DNA of 64,000 nt from Flexithrix dorotheae DSM 6795 (GTDB taxonomy: Bacteria > Bacteroidota > Bacteroidia > Cytophagales > Flammeovirgaceae): NCBI RefSeq assembly GCF_000379765.1, contig NZ_KB903509.1, forward strand, positions 173,768 to 237,767. Reading direction: 5' to 3'. The position numbers and the translations under genes are program-made. The notes beneath the pieces are model-generated. The model made no database searches and was not told the DNA's origin. It was given only the letters and a program-made list of their open reading frames with translations. Shown in pieces: positions 53,254 through 62,890 of the stretch (positions are counted from its first letter, which is position 1; every line of letters starts with the position of its first letter).

Positions 53254-54135
53254 TCAGGCCTTAGGGTGAGCCTGTTCAAAAATTTTCTTTATTCTTTCAA
53301 TAGAATTATGCGTGTATATTTGGGTAGCAGCCAAATTTGCATGTCCTAAAAGATCCTTAATGGCATTAAGATCAGCCCCGTTATTCAGCAGATGGGTGGC
53401 AAAAGTATGCCGCAATGTATGGGGACTTTTTTTACCTGAAGTGGTATACAAACTCAGGTAATTATTCACAATTTTATAAATCATGGATGGATAAGCCTTT
53501 TTCCCTTTATCCGTAGTAATTAAAAAATTATCCTGGGACAATTCGTTTGTTTTTATGTAGTTTTCTAATAATTCCAGTAGTTTATCATTAATCGGAATCA
53601 TCCGCTCCTTATTTCTTTTACCCAACACCTTCAACACCCTGGTATTCAGATTAATACCTTCCACTTTCAAGTTTATCAGTTCCGATAACCTGATTCCGGT
53701 CCCGTAAAACAATTCAATCACCAGTTTTTCTTTCATACTATAATTTTGTCCCTCCGGAAAGCCCGTTTCAAAAACGCCTTCCATCTCAGTTTCTTTCACA
53801 AAATTGGGCAGTTTCTTCGAATACTTCAAAGACTGAAGTTTCCTGGTAGGCAAATCTTCTATTACGCCTTTTTTAAGTAAAAACTTATAAAAAGTATTGA
53901 TAGTGGCTATTTTCCTATTGACTGACCTTGGTGAGATTTCATCCGCAATAAGTTGAATGACCCAGCTCCTGATCATCTCATAATCCATAGTTTCCAGCAC
54001 TACTGTTTCTGTTCCTAGAGGAAATTGACTCAGACAAAACTCATGAAACTGCTCTAAATCTTTTTTATAAGATTTAATGGTATGCGGACTGCTTCTTTTT
54101 TCGTACTGAAGATAATTAAGGAAGGATTGAATCAT
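53254..54135 (-). CDS. tyrosine recombinase, XerC/XerD family
   Basis: A 293-residue recombinase. The N-terminal SAM-like core-binding domain spans 1-90. The catalytic set is complete: R149 in GTGIRLSEL, K173, H239xxR242 in HTLRHTFATH, H265 in GHANLAATQ, and the nucleophile Y274. Length and linkage to hpf indicate the chromosomal dimer-resolution recombinase rather than a phage or transposon integrase. Whether it is XerC or XerD cannot be told here. No dif site was recognised. Confidence 0.92.
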   Translation of the reverse strand: MIQSFLNYLQYEKRSSPHTIKSYKKDLEQFHEFCLSQFPLGTETVVLETMDYEMIRSWVIQLIADEISPRSVNRKIATINTFYKFLLKKGVIEDLPTRKLQSLKYSKKLPNFVKETEMEGVFETGFPEGQNYSMKEKLVIELFYGTGIRLSELINLKVEGINLNTRVLKVLGKRNKERMIPINDKLLELLENYIKTNELSQDNFLITTDKGKKAYPSMIYKIVNNYLSLYTTSGKKSPHTLRHTFATHLLNNGADLNAIKDLLGHANLAATQIYTHNSIERIKKIFEQAHPKA

Positions 54136-54790
54136 TAATAATTTTGTTCTATTTGGTTAGATGTTTCCAAACCAATTGAATTTGGAAATAGTTAAAAAAA
54201 ATCCAGTCTGGAATAGTCATTTTATTGAAACTAATTACAATAAATCCACCAATTTAGCCCATTCTGAAAAGTGACAGACATTTTTTCAAACGCAACACTA
54301 AAGCTAATATGAAAAAAAATCCGGACAATTTTTTAAAATAAATTTTCTCTTAATCCCTAAAATAATTTCTTTAAAATCAACTATACTTTTCAATTGGTAT
54401 CCAGTACAGGTTTAAAATTTGATAATTTGGTAGCTTATCAAGCCAATTATTATCGCTGTGGTCCAACATTTTGGTGGAACCGAAATTTAAACTAGCCCCA
54501 ACTAAATTAAAAAAAAATAAGGATATTCCCATAAAAAATCCGGTCAGCTCGTAGAATTATCTCAACAAAATTTTTATTCAGTTTTTTGATATCAACAAGG
54601 TTTTATCCTAACTTAAATTAAATCATCTGAATTATTAGTATTCTTCAAATAAATTTTAAAATTTGTCATCCTAATTAGTGATTAAATAATTTTTTGCAGG
54701 ATTTTTTAAACTTCTCCAAAAACAAACGTTTCACTTAAAGCAAATCCGAATATAAACGATATTATTATACCCGCATAAGCAAATTCAGGT
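54136..54790. other. long intergenic region between divergent Xer and sucA genes
   Basis: About 650 bp, AT-rich, without a plausible gene, tRNA or strong hairpin. It separates two divergent transcripts. The end near 54791 carries the sucA promoter. Confidence 0.45.
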
Positions 54791-54822
54791 TTTGTTTTAT
54801 TTTTTATTAAATATTAGCTTTG
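54791..54822 (+). promoter_or_regulatory. Bacteroidota housekeeping promoter of sucA
   Basis: TTTG at 54791-54794 and TAGCTTTG at 54815-54822 with a 20-bp spacer match the Bacteroidota consensus (TTTG, 19-21, TAnnTTTG). The expected transcription start is near 54829, about 20 bases before the ATG, leaving a very short leader. Confidence 0.7.
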
Positions 54823-54847
54823 TGGGATTACCAGTAATTATTACCAA

Positions 54848-57595
54848 ATGGACAAATATTCTTTTATAGCAAATGCTCACGGTAGTTATATCGATGAGAT
54901 GTACAAATCTTACAAGGAAAATCCTGATTCCGTTGATACTTCATGGCAAAGATTTTTTGAGGGGTTTGAGTTTTCGCAGGCAAATTATGGGCAAAATGGA
55001 GAAGAGGCTGCCGGAGGAGTGGTTGACCAATCTCAGGCACACAAGGAGATTGCTGTAAACGAATTAATTGAGGCCTATCGACTTAGAGGACACCTGGAAT
55101 CAAAAACCAATCCGGTAAGGGAAAGACTTAACCGAAAAGCCCTTCTGGAAATAGAGCACTTTGGATTATCCGAAAGTGATTTAAAAACTGTATTTCAATC
55201 GGGAAAGAAAATAGGAATTGGTCCTGCTACACTTGAAGATATTATTAAAAAGTTAAGGACAATTTACTGTGGTAAAATTGGTTTTGAGTTTTCTTCAATT
55301 CGGGAACCAGAGATTCACGAGTGGTTCAGACAAAAAGTGGAAGAAGAATTTCCAAAATTCACCCTCACCAGTGATGAAAAGAAACGTGTGCTTGAAAAAC
55401 TGAATGAGGCCGTAGTTTTTGAAAATTTTCTGCACACCAAATATGTGGGACAGAAAAGGTTTTCTCTTGAGGGAGGAGAATCTACAATCCCAGCTTTGGA
55501 TGCAATCATTAATCATGGTTCGGAATTAGGCATACAAGAGGTAGTGATGGGTATGGCCCATAGAGGAAGACTGAATATTCTTACCAATATAGTGAGAAAA
55601 ACCTACGAAGAAGTATTCAACGAATTCGAAGGTGCAGCACTTCCGGATGAAACTATGGGAGACGGGGATGTTAAATACCATTTAGGTTTCTCCTCACAAA
55701 TTAATACGCTCAATGGCAAAGAAGTAACGGTGAACCTGTTACCTAATCCATCTCACCTTGAGGCCGTGAATACCGTAGTTTTGGGTAATGTAAGAGCCAA
55801 AGCAGATAAAATTTACAATAATGACCCAAAGAAAATTCTCCCAATTCTTATTCATGGAGATGCGGCACTTGCTGGACAGGGTATTGTATATGAAACTGCT
55901 CAAATGTCTAACCTGAAAGGATATAAAGTTGGAGGAACCATCCATTTTGTTATTAATAACCAGGTAGGATTTACCACTGATTTTACAGACGCAAGATCAA
56001 GTATTTACAGTACGGATATTTCCCAAATTATTGAGGCTCCTGAGATTCATGTCAATGGAGATGATCCTGAAGCTGTAGTATTTGCGGTAAAACTGGCAGT
56101 GGAATTCAGACAAAAATATCAGAAAGATATCATGGTTGATATGGTATGCTACAGAAGGCATGGCCATAATGAAAGTGATGAACCAAAGTTCACCCAACCA
56201 AAATTATATAATATCATTTCCAAGCATCCAAACCCACGGGAGGTTTATAGCAAGCAACTTACCCAAAGAGGGGATTTTGATGCGAAGATCGCCAAAACCC
56301 TGGAAAAGGAATTTAAAAAGTTACTTAATGACCGACTCAAAGATGTAAAACAAAATCCCCTTCCTTACAGGGAGCAGCCCTTTGAGAAAAGATGGAATGA
56401 AATGAGAAAGTCAACACCGGAAGATTTTGACCAGTCTCCGGAAACTTCTATTCCATTGGAATCTGCATTGAAAATTGCCGATGCCCTTACCTCCTACCCT
56501 AAAGATTTCAAGCCGCTTAAGCAGATTGAAAAACTGATGAAGGAGCGAAAGAACATGTTCTTCGAATCAAAAATGTTGAACTGGGCAGCTGCTGAAGCCT
56601 TGGCCTATGGTTCTATTTTGCTGGAGAACAAAATTGTGAGGCTTACCGGGCAGGATGTGGAAAGAGGTACATTTTCCCACAGGCATTCTATCCTGAATGA
56701 TGCTGAAACCAATGAAAGACATTGTAATTTATGCAATATCGACCCGGGAAATCAGGCTCCATTCATGATTTACAACTCTTTACTCTCAGAATATGGTGTA
56801 TTAGGTTTTGAGTTTGGTTATTCAATGGCAAATCCAAATGCACTTGTGATTTGGGAAGCTCAATTCGGTGATTTTGCCAATGGTGCCCAAATCACCATCG
56901 ACCAATTTATTACCAGCTGCGAATCCAAGTGGAATAGAATGAGTGGGTTGGTATTGCTACTTCCTCATGGATATGAAGGTCAGGGACCAGAGCACTCTAA
57001 TGCCCGACCGGAAAGATTTCTTCAGCTCGCTGCTGAATATAATATAATCGTAGCGAACATTACCACTCCAGCCAACTTCTTCCATTTAATGAGAAGACAG
57101 GTTACCTGGCCATTCAGAAAACCATGTGTGGTGATGAGTCCAAAGTCTCTTTTAAGAAATCCTAAAGCGGTTTCCCCAATTGATGATTTTACTTCGGGGA
57201 ACTTCAAAGAAATTATTGAGGATGATTATGCCAAGCCTTATAATAAAGTAGAGAAAGTTTTGATGTGTTCGGGAAAAATCTACTATGATTTACTTGAAAA
57301 ACAGCAACAAGACAAAAGAAAAGATGTAGCCATCATAAGATTAGAGCAAATTCATCCTTTCCCTGAAAAACAAGTGGAGGCAGCACTGAGCAAATATAAA
57401 AATATGACTAAACTGGTCTGGGTACAGGAAGAACCTGTAAACATGGGTTATTGGACATTCCTGCTCAGAACTTATTACAAAAGAAAAGATTTGGAATTAG
57501 TGGCCAGAAAGCCAAGTGCTTCTCCTGCTACAGGATTCTCAAAATTACATAATGAAGAACAACAAAAAATTGTAATGGCGGCTTTCAACCGATAA
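54848..57595 (+). CDS. sucA: 2-oxoglutarate dehydrogenase E1 component
   Basis: A 915-residue thiamine diphosphate enzyme that decarboxylates 2-oxoglutarate in the TCA cycle. The N-terminal peptide ending WQRFFEGF (about 32-39) is the E2-binding segment. MAHRGRLNIL, then HGDAALAGQGIVYET, and VINNQVGFTTDFTDARSS provide the ThDP and Mg binding sites. The C-terminal transketolase-type Pyr domain holds VERGTFSHRHSIL. The length is typical. It is followed 84 bp later by sucB, in the usual order. Confidence 0.96.
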   Translation: MDKYSFIANAHGSYIDEMYKSYKENPDSVDTSWQRFFEGFEFSQANYGQNGEEAAGGVVDQSQAHKEIAVNELIEAYRLRGHLESKTNPVRERLNRKALLEIEHFGLSESDLKTVFQSGKKIGIGPATLEDIIKKLRTIYCGKIGFEFSSIREPEIHEWFRQKVEEEFPKFTLTSDEKKRVLEKLNEAVVFENFLHTKYVGQKRFSLEGGESTIPALDAIINHGSELGIQEVVMGMAHRGRLNILTNIVRKTYEEVFNEFEGAALPDETMGDGDVKYHLGFSSQINTLNGKEVTVNLLPNPSHLEAVNTVVLGNVRAKADKIYNNDPKKILPILIHGDAALAGQGIVYETAQMSNLKGYKVGGTIHFVINNQVGFTTDFTDARSSIYSTDISQIIEAPEIHVNGDDPEAVVFAVKLAVEFRQKYQKDIMVDMVCYRRHGHNESDEPKFTQPKLYNIISKHPNPREVYSKQLTQRGDFDAKIAKTLEKEFKKLLNDRLKDVKQNPLPYREQPFEKRWNEMRKSTPEDFDQSPETSIPLESALKIADALTSYPKDFKPLKQIEKLMKERKNMFFESKMLNWAAAEALAYGSILLENKIVRLTGQDVERGTFSHRHSILNDAETNERHCNLCNIDPGNQAPFMIYNSLLSEYGVLGFEFGYSMANPNALVIWEAQFGDFANGAQITIDQFITSCESKWNRMSGLVLLLPHGYEGQGPEHSNARPERFLQLAAEYNIIVANITTPANFFHLMRRQVTWPFRKPCVVMSPKSLLRNPKAVSPIDDFTSGNFKEIIEDDYAKPYNKVEKVLMCSGKIYYDLLEKQQQDKRKDVAIIRLEQIHPFPEKQVEAALSKYKNMTKLVWVQEEPVNMGYWTFLLRTYYKRKDLELVARKPSASPATGFSKLHNEEQQKIVMAAFNR

Positions 57596-57679
57596 AAATT
57601 AGCAATAATGTTATTCTTACATAAAAAAAGACAAAATATCTTCTCCTAATTATTTAATTAAAAAGATTCAAGAATTATC

Positions 57680-59185
57680 ATGAGTGTAGATGTTAATGTG
57701 CCCACGGTGGGTGAATCAATTACCGAAGTAACCATAGGTCAATGGAATAAAAGTGATGGGGATTTTGTAGAGGTAGACGAAGTGTTATGTGAATTAGAAT
57801 CAGATAAAGCAACTTTCGAGTTAACTGCTGAAACATCAGGAATTCTTAAAATCATAGCTCAGGAAGGAGATACCATAGCTGTAGGTGAAAAGATTTGTGA
57901 AATTGAACCTAAAGAAGGAGAAAGTACGGGTAGTGAAAATACAGCCAGTGAGAGTACATCTGGAGAAGCTGTTTCTACAGGCGAAATAGAAGAAATGAAA
58001 GTTCCTGCAGTGGGTGAATCAATTACCGAAGTAACCATTGCCAGCTGGACGAAGCAGGAAGGAGAATATGTAGAGGAAGAAGAAATTATTTGTGAAATCG
58101 AATCTGATAAAGCTACTTTTGAATTGGCTGCTGAAAAATCAGGCATACTTCAAATCGTAGCTCAGGAAGGAGAAACACTTAATATTGGAGATCTTATTTG
58201 CAAGATTGAAGTGACCACCGGTGGTGGACCTTCCGAAAGTACCTCCTCAAAAACAGAGGTGAAGAAAGAAACAGCTTCAACATCAAACTCAGGAAATGGT
58301 CAATATTCAGAAGGTCATCCTTCTCCAGCTGCATCTAAAATTTTAGCGGAAAAAGGTATATCTCCAACTGAAGTAAAAGGAACTGGTGTTGGAGGAAGAA
58401 TTACCAAAGAAGATGCTGGGAAAGCTCAAAAAACAGCACCAAAGTCAGCACCTGCTGAAAATAATGCTCCGGTTTCATCTGATCCAAGAAATTCCAGAAG
58501 AGAAAAAATGACCAGTCTGAGAAAAACAATTTCCAAAAGATTGGTTTCTGTGAAGAATGAAACTGCTATGTTAACTACATTCAATGAAGTTGACATGAAG
58601 CCAATCATGGATATCCGTAAAAAATACAAAGAACCATTTAAAGATAAGCATGGTGTGGGACTTGGGTTTATGTCTTTTTTCACTAAAGCCTGTTGTATGG
58701 CACTTCAGGAATGGCCAGCAGTAAATGCCCAGATAGATGGTGATGAATTGGTATATAATGATTTCTGTGATGTTTCTATTGCAGTTTCAGCGCCAAAAGG
58801 ACTTGTAGTTCCTGTAATTAGAAATGCTGAGGCCATGAGTTTTGATGAAATTGAAGGGGAGATAATCAGATTAGCGACTAAAGCCCGGGAAAATAAATTG
58901 ACCATTCCTGAAATGACTGGTGGTACTTTTACCATCACCAATGGTGGGGTATTTGGGTCAATGCTTTCCACTCCTATTATCAATGCTCCACAATCTGCTA
59001 TTTTAGGCATGCACAACATTGTTCAACGACCTGTAGCCATTGACGGACAAGTGGAAATAAGGCCAATGATGTATGTAGCACTTTCTTACGACCATAGAAT
59101 TATCGATGGAAGGGAATCTGTTAGTTTCCTTGTAAGGGTGAAGCAATTACTGGAAGATCCAATTAGATTAATGCTTTCAGTTTAG
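57680..59185 (+). CDS. sucB: dihydrolipoyl succinyltransferase (E2) with two lipoyl domains
   Basis: A 501-residue E2 core. Two lipoyl domains are present, at about 2-77 and 103-178, each with the lipoylation lysine in [10 protein letters not shown] Ser/Glu/Thr-rich linker precedes the peripheral-subunit-binding domain (about 214-250, [13 protein letters not shown]). The catalytic domain ends with [11 protein letters not shown], which carries the active-site His. Many SucB proteins have a single lipoyl domain. The two repeats share 29 identical bases (57707-57735 and 58010-58038), which shows an internal duplication of 101 codons. Confidence 0.95.
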   Translation: MSVDVNVPTVGESITEVTIGQWNKSDGDFVEVDEVLCELESDKATFELTAETSGILKIIAQEGDTIAVGEKICEIEPKEGESTGSENTASESTSGEAVSTGEIEEMKVPAVGESITEVTIASWTKQEGEYVEEEEIICEIESDKATFELAAEKSGILQIVAQEGETLNIGDLICKIEVTTGGGPSESTSSKTEVKKETASTSNSGNGQYSEGHPSPAASKILAEKGISPTEVKGTGVGGRITKEDAGKAQKTAPKSAPAENNAPVSSDPRNSRREKMTSLRKTISKRLVSVKNETAMLTTFNEVDMKPIMDIRKKYKEPFKDKHGVGLGFMSFFTKACCMALQEWPAVNAQIDGDELVYNDFCDVSIAVSAPKGLVVPVIRNAEAMSFDEIEGEIIRLATKARENKLTIPEMTGGTFTITNGGVFGSMLSTPIINAPQSAILGMHNIVQRPVAIDGQVEIRPMMYVALSYDHRIIDGRESVSFLVRVKQLLEDPIRLMLSV

Positions 59186-59198
59186 TCCAAGATATCAA

Positions 59199-59226
59199 AC
59201 CATCTGTTTTCCAAAAAGCAGATGGT
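59199..59226 (+). terminator. probable terminator after sucB
   Basis: ACCATCTG / CAGATGGT stem, extended inward by TTTT/AAAA, and followed by AATTTTTATA. It suggests that sucAB and lpdA are mainly separate transcripts. Confidence 0.6.
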
Positions 59227-59366
59227 AATTTTTATATAGTAAAAATTAAATCAAAATCACCCCTGTATTTAAATTAAAAACCTGATACAGAAAGCATTAT
59301 CTAAAGAATAATAACAAGGGTGTTAAAATTTTTGTAAAATCAACATTCATAAAAAATACAAATAAA

Positions 59367-60767
59367 ATGAAGTATGATGTAGCGGTAATAGGTTCCGGTC
59401 CTGGTGGGTATGTAGCAGCCATCAGATGCGCACAACTGGGATTTAAAACCGCCATAATTGAAAAATACAACACTTTAGGGGGTACTTGTCTTAACGTAGG
59501 TTGTATTCCTTCAAAAGCCTTATTGGATTCTTCTGAACACTACCATAATGCAGCCCATACTTTTACCCAGCATGGAATTGACATAAAAGGGTTGAAAGTA
59601 AATCTTGATCAAATGATTAAGAGAAAAAATGAGGTGGTGGATCAAACCTGTTCTGGTATTGATTTTCTCATGAAGAAAAATAAAATTGATGTTTTTACCG
59701 GAATGGGTTCTTTCGTGGATAAAAACACAGTAAAAATAACCAAAAATGATGGTTCCACTGAGGAAATTAAAACGGACAAAACCATTATTGCCACAGGCTC
59801 TAAGCCTATTCTACTTCCTTTCATTGAATTCGATAAAAAAAGGGTAATTACTTCAACTGAAGCTCTAAACCTGAAAGAAGTACCCAAACACATGGTTGTG
59901 ATTGGTGGTGGAGTAATCGGTCTGGAACTGGGATCAGTTTATGCCAGAATGGGTACCAAAATTACAGTAATTGAATTTTTGGACGGGTTAATTCCAACTA
60001 TGGACAAAACCCTGGGAAAAGAGCTTCAGAAATCACTGAAAAAGCTTGGATTTGAATTCCATTTTCAAACCAAAGTTACCAGTGTGAAAGTGAAAGGAAA
60101 AACGGTTTCAGTGGAAGCTGAAAACAAAAAAGGGGAAAAACTGGAGTTTAGCCCGGATTATTGTTTGGTTTCAATTGGAAGGAAAGCCTATACCGATGGT
60201 TTGGGTCTTGAAAATGTGGGAATTAAAACCGATGACAGGGGAAGAGTAGAAGTAGACGAGCATCTTAAAACCAATGTGGATGGCATTTACGCTATTGGTG
60301 ATGTGGTAAAAGGTGCAATGTTGGCACACAAAGCAGAAGAAGAAGGAACTTTTGTAGCTGAACACTTAGCCGGTCAAAAGCCACATATAAATTATAATTT
60401 AATTCCAGGTGTGGTTTATACATGGCCAGAAGTGGCCGGAGTAGGTTTCACAGAGGAACAACTCAAGGAAAAAGGCATAAAATATAAGGCCGGATCATTC
60501 CCGATGAAGGCCTTGGGAAGAGCAAGAGCCAGTATGGATACGGAAGGTTTAATTAAAGTATTGGCCGATGCTGAAACAGATGAGATATTAGGTGTCCATA
60601 TGATCGGAGCAAGAGCTGCTGACATGATTGCAGAAGCAGTAGTTGCGATGGAGTATCGGGCTTCAGCAGAAGATATTTCTAGAATGTCTCATGCCCACCC
60701 AACTTACACTGAGGCCATAAAAGAGGCTTGTTTAGCCGCTACAGAAAATCGGCCCATTCATATGTAA
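59367..60767 (+). CDS. lpdA: dihydrolipoyl dehydrogenase (E3)
   Basis: A 466-residue flavoprotein that reoxidises the lipoyl groups of 2-oxo acid dehydrogenases. The FAD motif GSGPGGYVAA (about 9-18), the redox-active disulfide GGTCLNVGC (C41 and C46 by count), the NAD motif GGGVIGLELG and the C-terminal HAHPTYTEA active-site histidine are all present. It lies 181 bp after sucB on the same strand, separated by a terminator-like hairpin. It probably serves other complexes, such as pyruvate dehydrogenase, too. Confidence 0.96.
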   Translation: MKYDVAVIGSGPGGYVAAIRCAQLGFKTAIIEKYNTLGGTCLNVGCIPSKALLDSSEHYHNAAHTFTQHGIDIKGLKVNLDQMIKRKNEVVDQTCSGIDFLMKKNKIDVFTGMGSFVDKNTVKITKNDGSTEEIKTDKTIIATGSKPILLPFIEFDKKRVITSTEALNLKEVPKHMVVIGGGVIGLELGSVYARMGTKITVIEFLDGLIPTMDKTLGKELQKSLKKLGFEFHFQTKVTSVKVKGKTVSVEAENKKGEKLEFSPDYCLVSIGRKAYTDGLGLENVGIKTDDRGRVEVDEHLKTNVDGIYAIGDVVKGAMLAHKAEEEGTFVAEHLAGQKPHINYNLIPGVVYTWPEVAGVGFTEEQLKEKGIKYKAGSFPMKALGRARASMDTEGLIKVLADAETDEILGVHMIGARAADMIAEAVVAMEYRASAEDISRMSHAHPTYTEAIKEACLAATENRPIHM

Positions 60768-60787
60768 GAGATTATTTTCATTAATTT

Positions 60788-60823
60788 AAAAGAGGGTTGC
60801 TTTCAAAAGCAACCCTCTTTTTT
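60788..60823 (+). terminator. intrinsic terminator of lpdA
   Basis: A 15-bp stem built on AGAGGGTTGCTTT and its complement, followed by a run of seven T residues. It is the strongest terminator on the plus strand here. Confidence 0.9.
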
Positions 60824-60919
60824 TATGCATTTTCAAAAAATATTTACATTTATTAATAATCAAAGCACAAAACTTGCGTAGAAACGTTGGAAATGATGTA
60901 AAACAAACATTCCTTATCA

Positions 60920-61900
60920 ATGAACAAAGTAATTAAGGCAACTTCAGCAGCAAAGGCAATATATGGATTTGTAGAGGTTTCAACTGATAGTTGGCTAAAT
61001 TATGCCTATGCACTGCTGACAATCGCAGGAGCAGATGATGAATTGGCTGAGGCAGAAATGAATTGGATTTTGGATGATTTTGCTGGCATGCTTAATGTGC
61101 CGGAAGATTTCATTGAAGAAATAAAAAAGTTTGATTATAAAGCCGCTAACCTTGAGGAGATTATTAAAAAGATTTCATTCAATGTTCAGATAAATTATAA
61201 AAGGGCATTGTTATATGATGCTATAAAAATGTCAAGTGCAGACAATGATTATTCCGAGGACGAGAAAAATGCAGTCAGACGATCAGCAGAATTTTTAGAT
61301 GTACCAATTTATCTGGCCAAAACACTTGAAGGTCTTGTAAACACTGAAAAATCAATTGAAGCCACCAGAAGATCAATTTTTGAGCTTGACGACTTCAAAC
61401 TGGAAAACCTAAGGGCATCCATTGAAGGTTTAAAGCCTACAACCAACTTTGTAAGAAATACTTATGGTATAGGTGTAACTTCCGATGAAATACAATTAAA
61501 TTATGGTTATGCACTAATGTTTATAGCAGGGGCTGATAATCATATTTCAGAAAAAGAAATTAACTGGTATAAAAATGAAATTGCCACATTATCGAAAGTA
61601 CCAGAATATATTGTCGAAAAAGTTATCAATGTAGATTTTAAGGAATTAAATATAGGAGAAATCATTAATAACTTCCCCCGAAATATCTCCAGTAGTTTTG
61701 CCAAAAGTTTATTATATAACTCTATAAAGATGGCCAGGGCCGATGACGATTACCCACAAGCAGAAAAAAATGCGGTATTACAAACGGCTGAACTATTAAA
61801 TATTCAGGAAAATATTGCCAATACCATGAATTATTTAATTGATGCAGAGGAAAAAGTAGAAAAAATGCGAAAAACATTGTTTGAAATCCCTGAAAATTAA
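60920..61900 (+). CDS. tandem TerB-like domain protein
   Basis: A 326-residue cytoplasmic helical protein made of two similar halves, about 25-155 and 193-323. Each half contains NYAYAL/NYGYAL followed by IAGADDELAEAEMNW (IAGADNHISEKEINW in the second), then RALLYDAIKMSSADNDY (KSLLYNSIKMARADDDY), and ends TRRSIFE / MRKTLFE. The pattern, with ADxDxxxxEKNAV, is that of TerB/DjlA-N metal-binding helical domains. Function is unknown; the TerB superfamily is linked to metal and envelope stress. It has its own terminator and no tellurite genes adjacent. Confidence 0.7.
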   Translation: MNKVIKATSAAKAIYGFVEVSTDSWLNYAYALLTIAGADDELAEAEMNWILDDFAGMLNVPEDFIEEIKKFDYKAANLEEIIKKISFNVQINYKRALLYDAIKMSSADNDYSEDEKNAVRRSAEFLDVPIYLAKTLEGLVNTEKSIEATRRSIFELDDFKLENLRASIEGLKPTTNFVRNTYGIGVTSDEIQLNYGYALMFIAGADNHISEKEINWYKNEIATLSKVPEYIVEKVINVDFKELNIGEIINNFPRNISSSFAKSLLYNSIKMARADDDYPQAEKNAVLQTAELLNIQENIANTMNYLIDAEEKVEKMRKTLFEIPEN

Positions 61901-61919
61901 AATATTGTATTTACCCACT

Positions 61920-61950
61920 AAAAGGCCTCAATGATCAATTGAGGCCTTTT
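61920..61950 (+). terminator. intrinsic terminator of the TerB-like gene
   Basis: AAAAGGCCTCAAT / ATTGAGGCCTTTT stem with a 5-nt loop, 19 bp beyond the stop codon. Confidence 0.9.
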
Positions 61951-62141
61951 TCATTTTTTGACGCCTAAATTTTTCACTAACCTGCAGAAATAGTTTTACC
62001 CAACAGGCAACCTAAGTCAATTATTGGGCATTAATTCCCAGAAGAGTGAGCAATACTAAAATCAGATTTGTTAAAGATTTGATATATGAGTAATTTCGCA
62101 GTCTGAAATTATTTATTACTCTATCAACATAATCTGATTGC

Positions 62142-62885
62142 ATGATGTCGAAGATTGATTTGACTAATATTCCCAAGCACATTGCCATTATCATGGATGG
62201 AAATGGAAGATGGGCAAAGAAAAAAGGCTCTTTGAGAGTATTTGGTCATAAAAGTGGGGTTAAGGCGGTTAAAACAGTTACTGAAGCAGCAGCTGAAATT
62301 GGTGTAAAATACCTTACACTATATGCTTTTTCAACTGAAAACTGGAACAGGCCAGACCTGGAAGTGAATGCATTAATGCAATTGCTGGTTTCTACAATTA
62401 AAAAGGAAACCCAAACCCTGATTAAGAACAATATTAAGCTGGATGCTATAGGAAATATACAGTCTTTACCAAAAGCCTGCCAACGAGAATTAAAGTCAGC
62501 AATGGAGGCAACTAAGGAAAATACCGGAATGACTTTGGTTTTGGCTTTAAGTTATAGTGGCAGGTGGGAAATGCTAAACGCATTCAAAAGCTTGTTGAAA
62601 GAAGCTAAGGAACAAGATTTAGACCTTGATTCGATTGAGGCTAAAGATATTGAAAAATACCTGATGACCAAAAACTTCCCCGATCCTGAATTATTAATCA
62701 GGACCAGTGGAGAAATGAGAATCAGTAATTTTTTGTTGTGGCAAATTGCCTATTCAGAGCTGTATTTTACAGATGTTCTATGGCCGGATTTCGGAGTCGA
62801 TAATTTATATGATGCTATTCAGGCATACCAGCAAAGAGAACGAAGGTTCGGAAAAACAAGTGAACAACTAAATAAAGTTTCATAG
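62142..62885 (+). CDS. uppS: isoprenyl transferase (undecaprenyl diphosphate synthase)
   Basis: A 247-residue cis-prenyltransferase that makes the lipid carrier for peptidoglycan and polysaccharides. MDGNGRWAKKKG (about 18-29) includes the catalytic aspartate; the substrate-binding segments HKSGVKAVKTV, YAFSTENWNRP and LIRTSGEMRISNFL follow. Length is normal. ATG 62142 is directly followed by a second ATG, either of which could be used. It is immediately followed by bamA, five bases later, a conserved Bacteroidota arrangement. Confidence 0.95.
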   Translation: MMSKIDLTNIPKHIAIIMDGNGRWAKKKGSLRVFGHKSGVKAVKTVTEAAAEIGVKYLTLYAFSTENWNRPDLEVNALMQLLVSTIKKETQTLIKNNIKLDAIGNIQSLPKACQRELKSAMEATKENTGMTLVLALSYSGRWEMLNAFKSLLKEAKEQDLDLDSIEAKDIEKYLMTKNFPDPELLIRTSGEMRISNFLLWQIAYSELYFTDVLWPDFGVDNLYDAIQAYQQRERRFGKTSEQLNKVS

Positions 62886-62890
62886 AAGGG

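Noticed and set aside
53254..54135. Integrase of an integrated element
   Set aside because: Length, intact XerC/D-type motifs and position beside hpf fit the housekeeping recombinase; no attachment-site repeats or phage genes are near.
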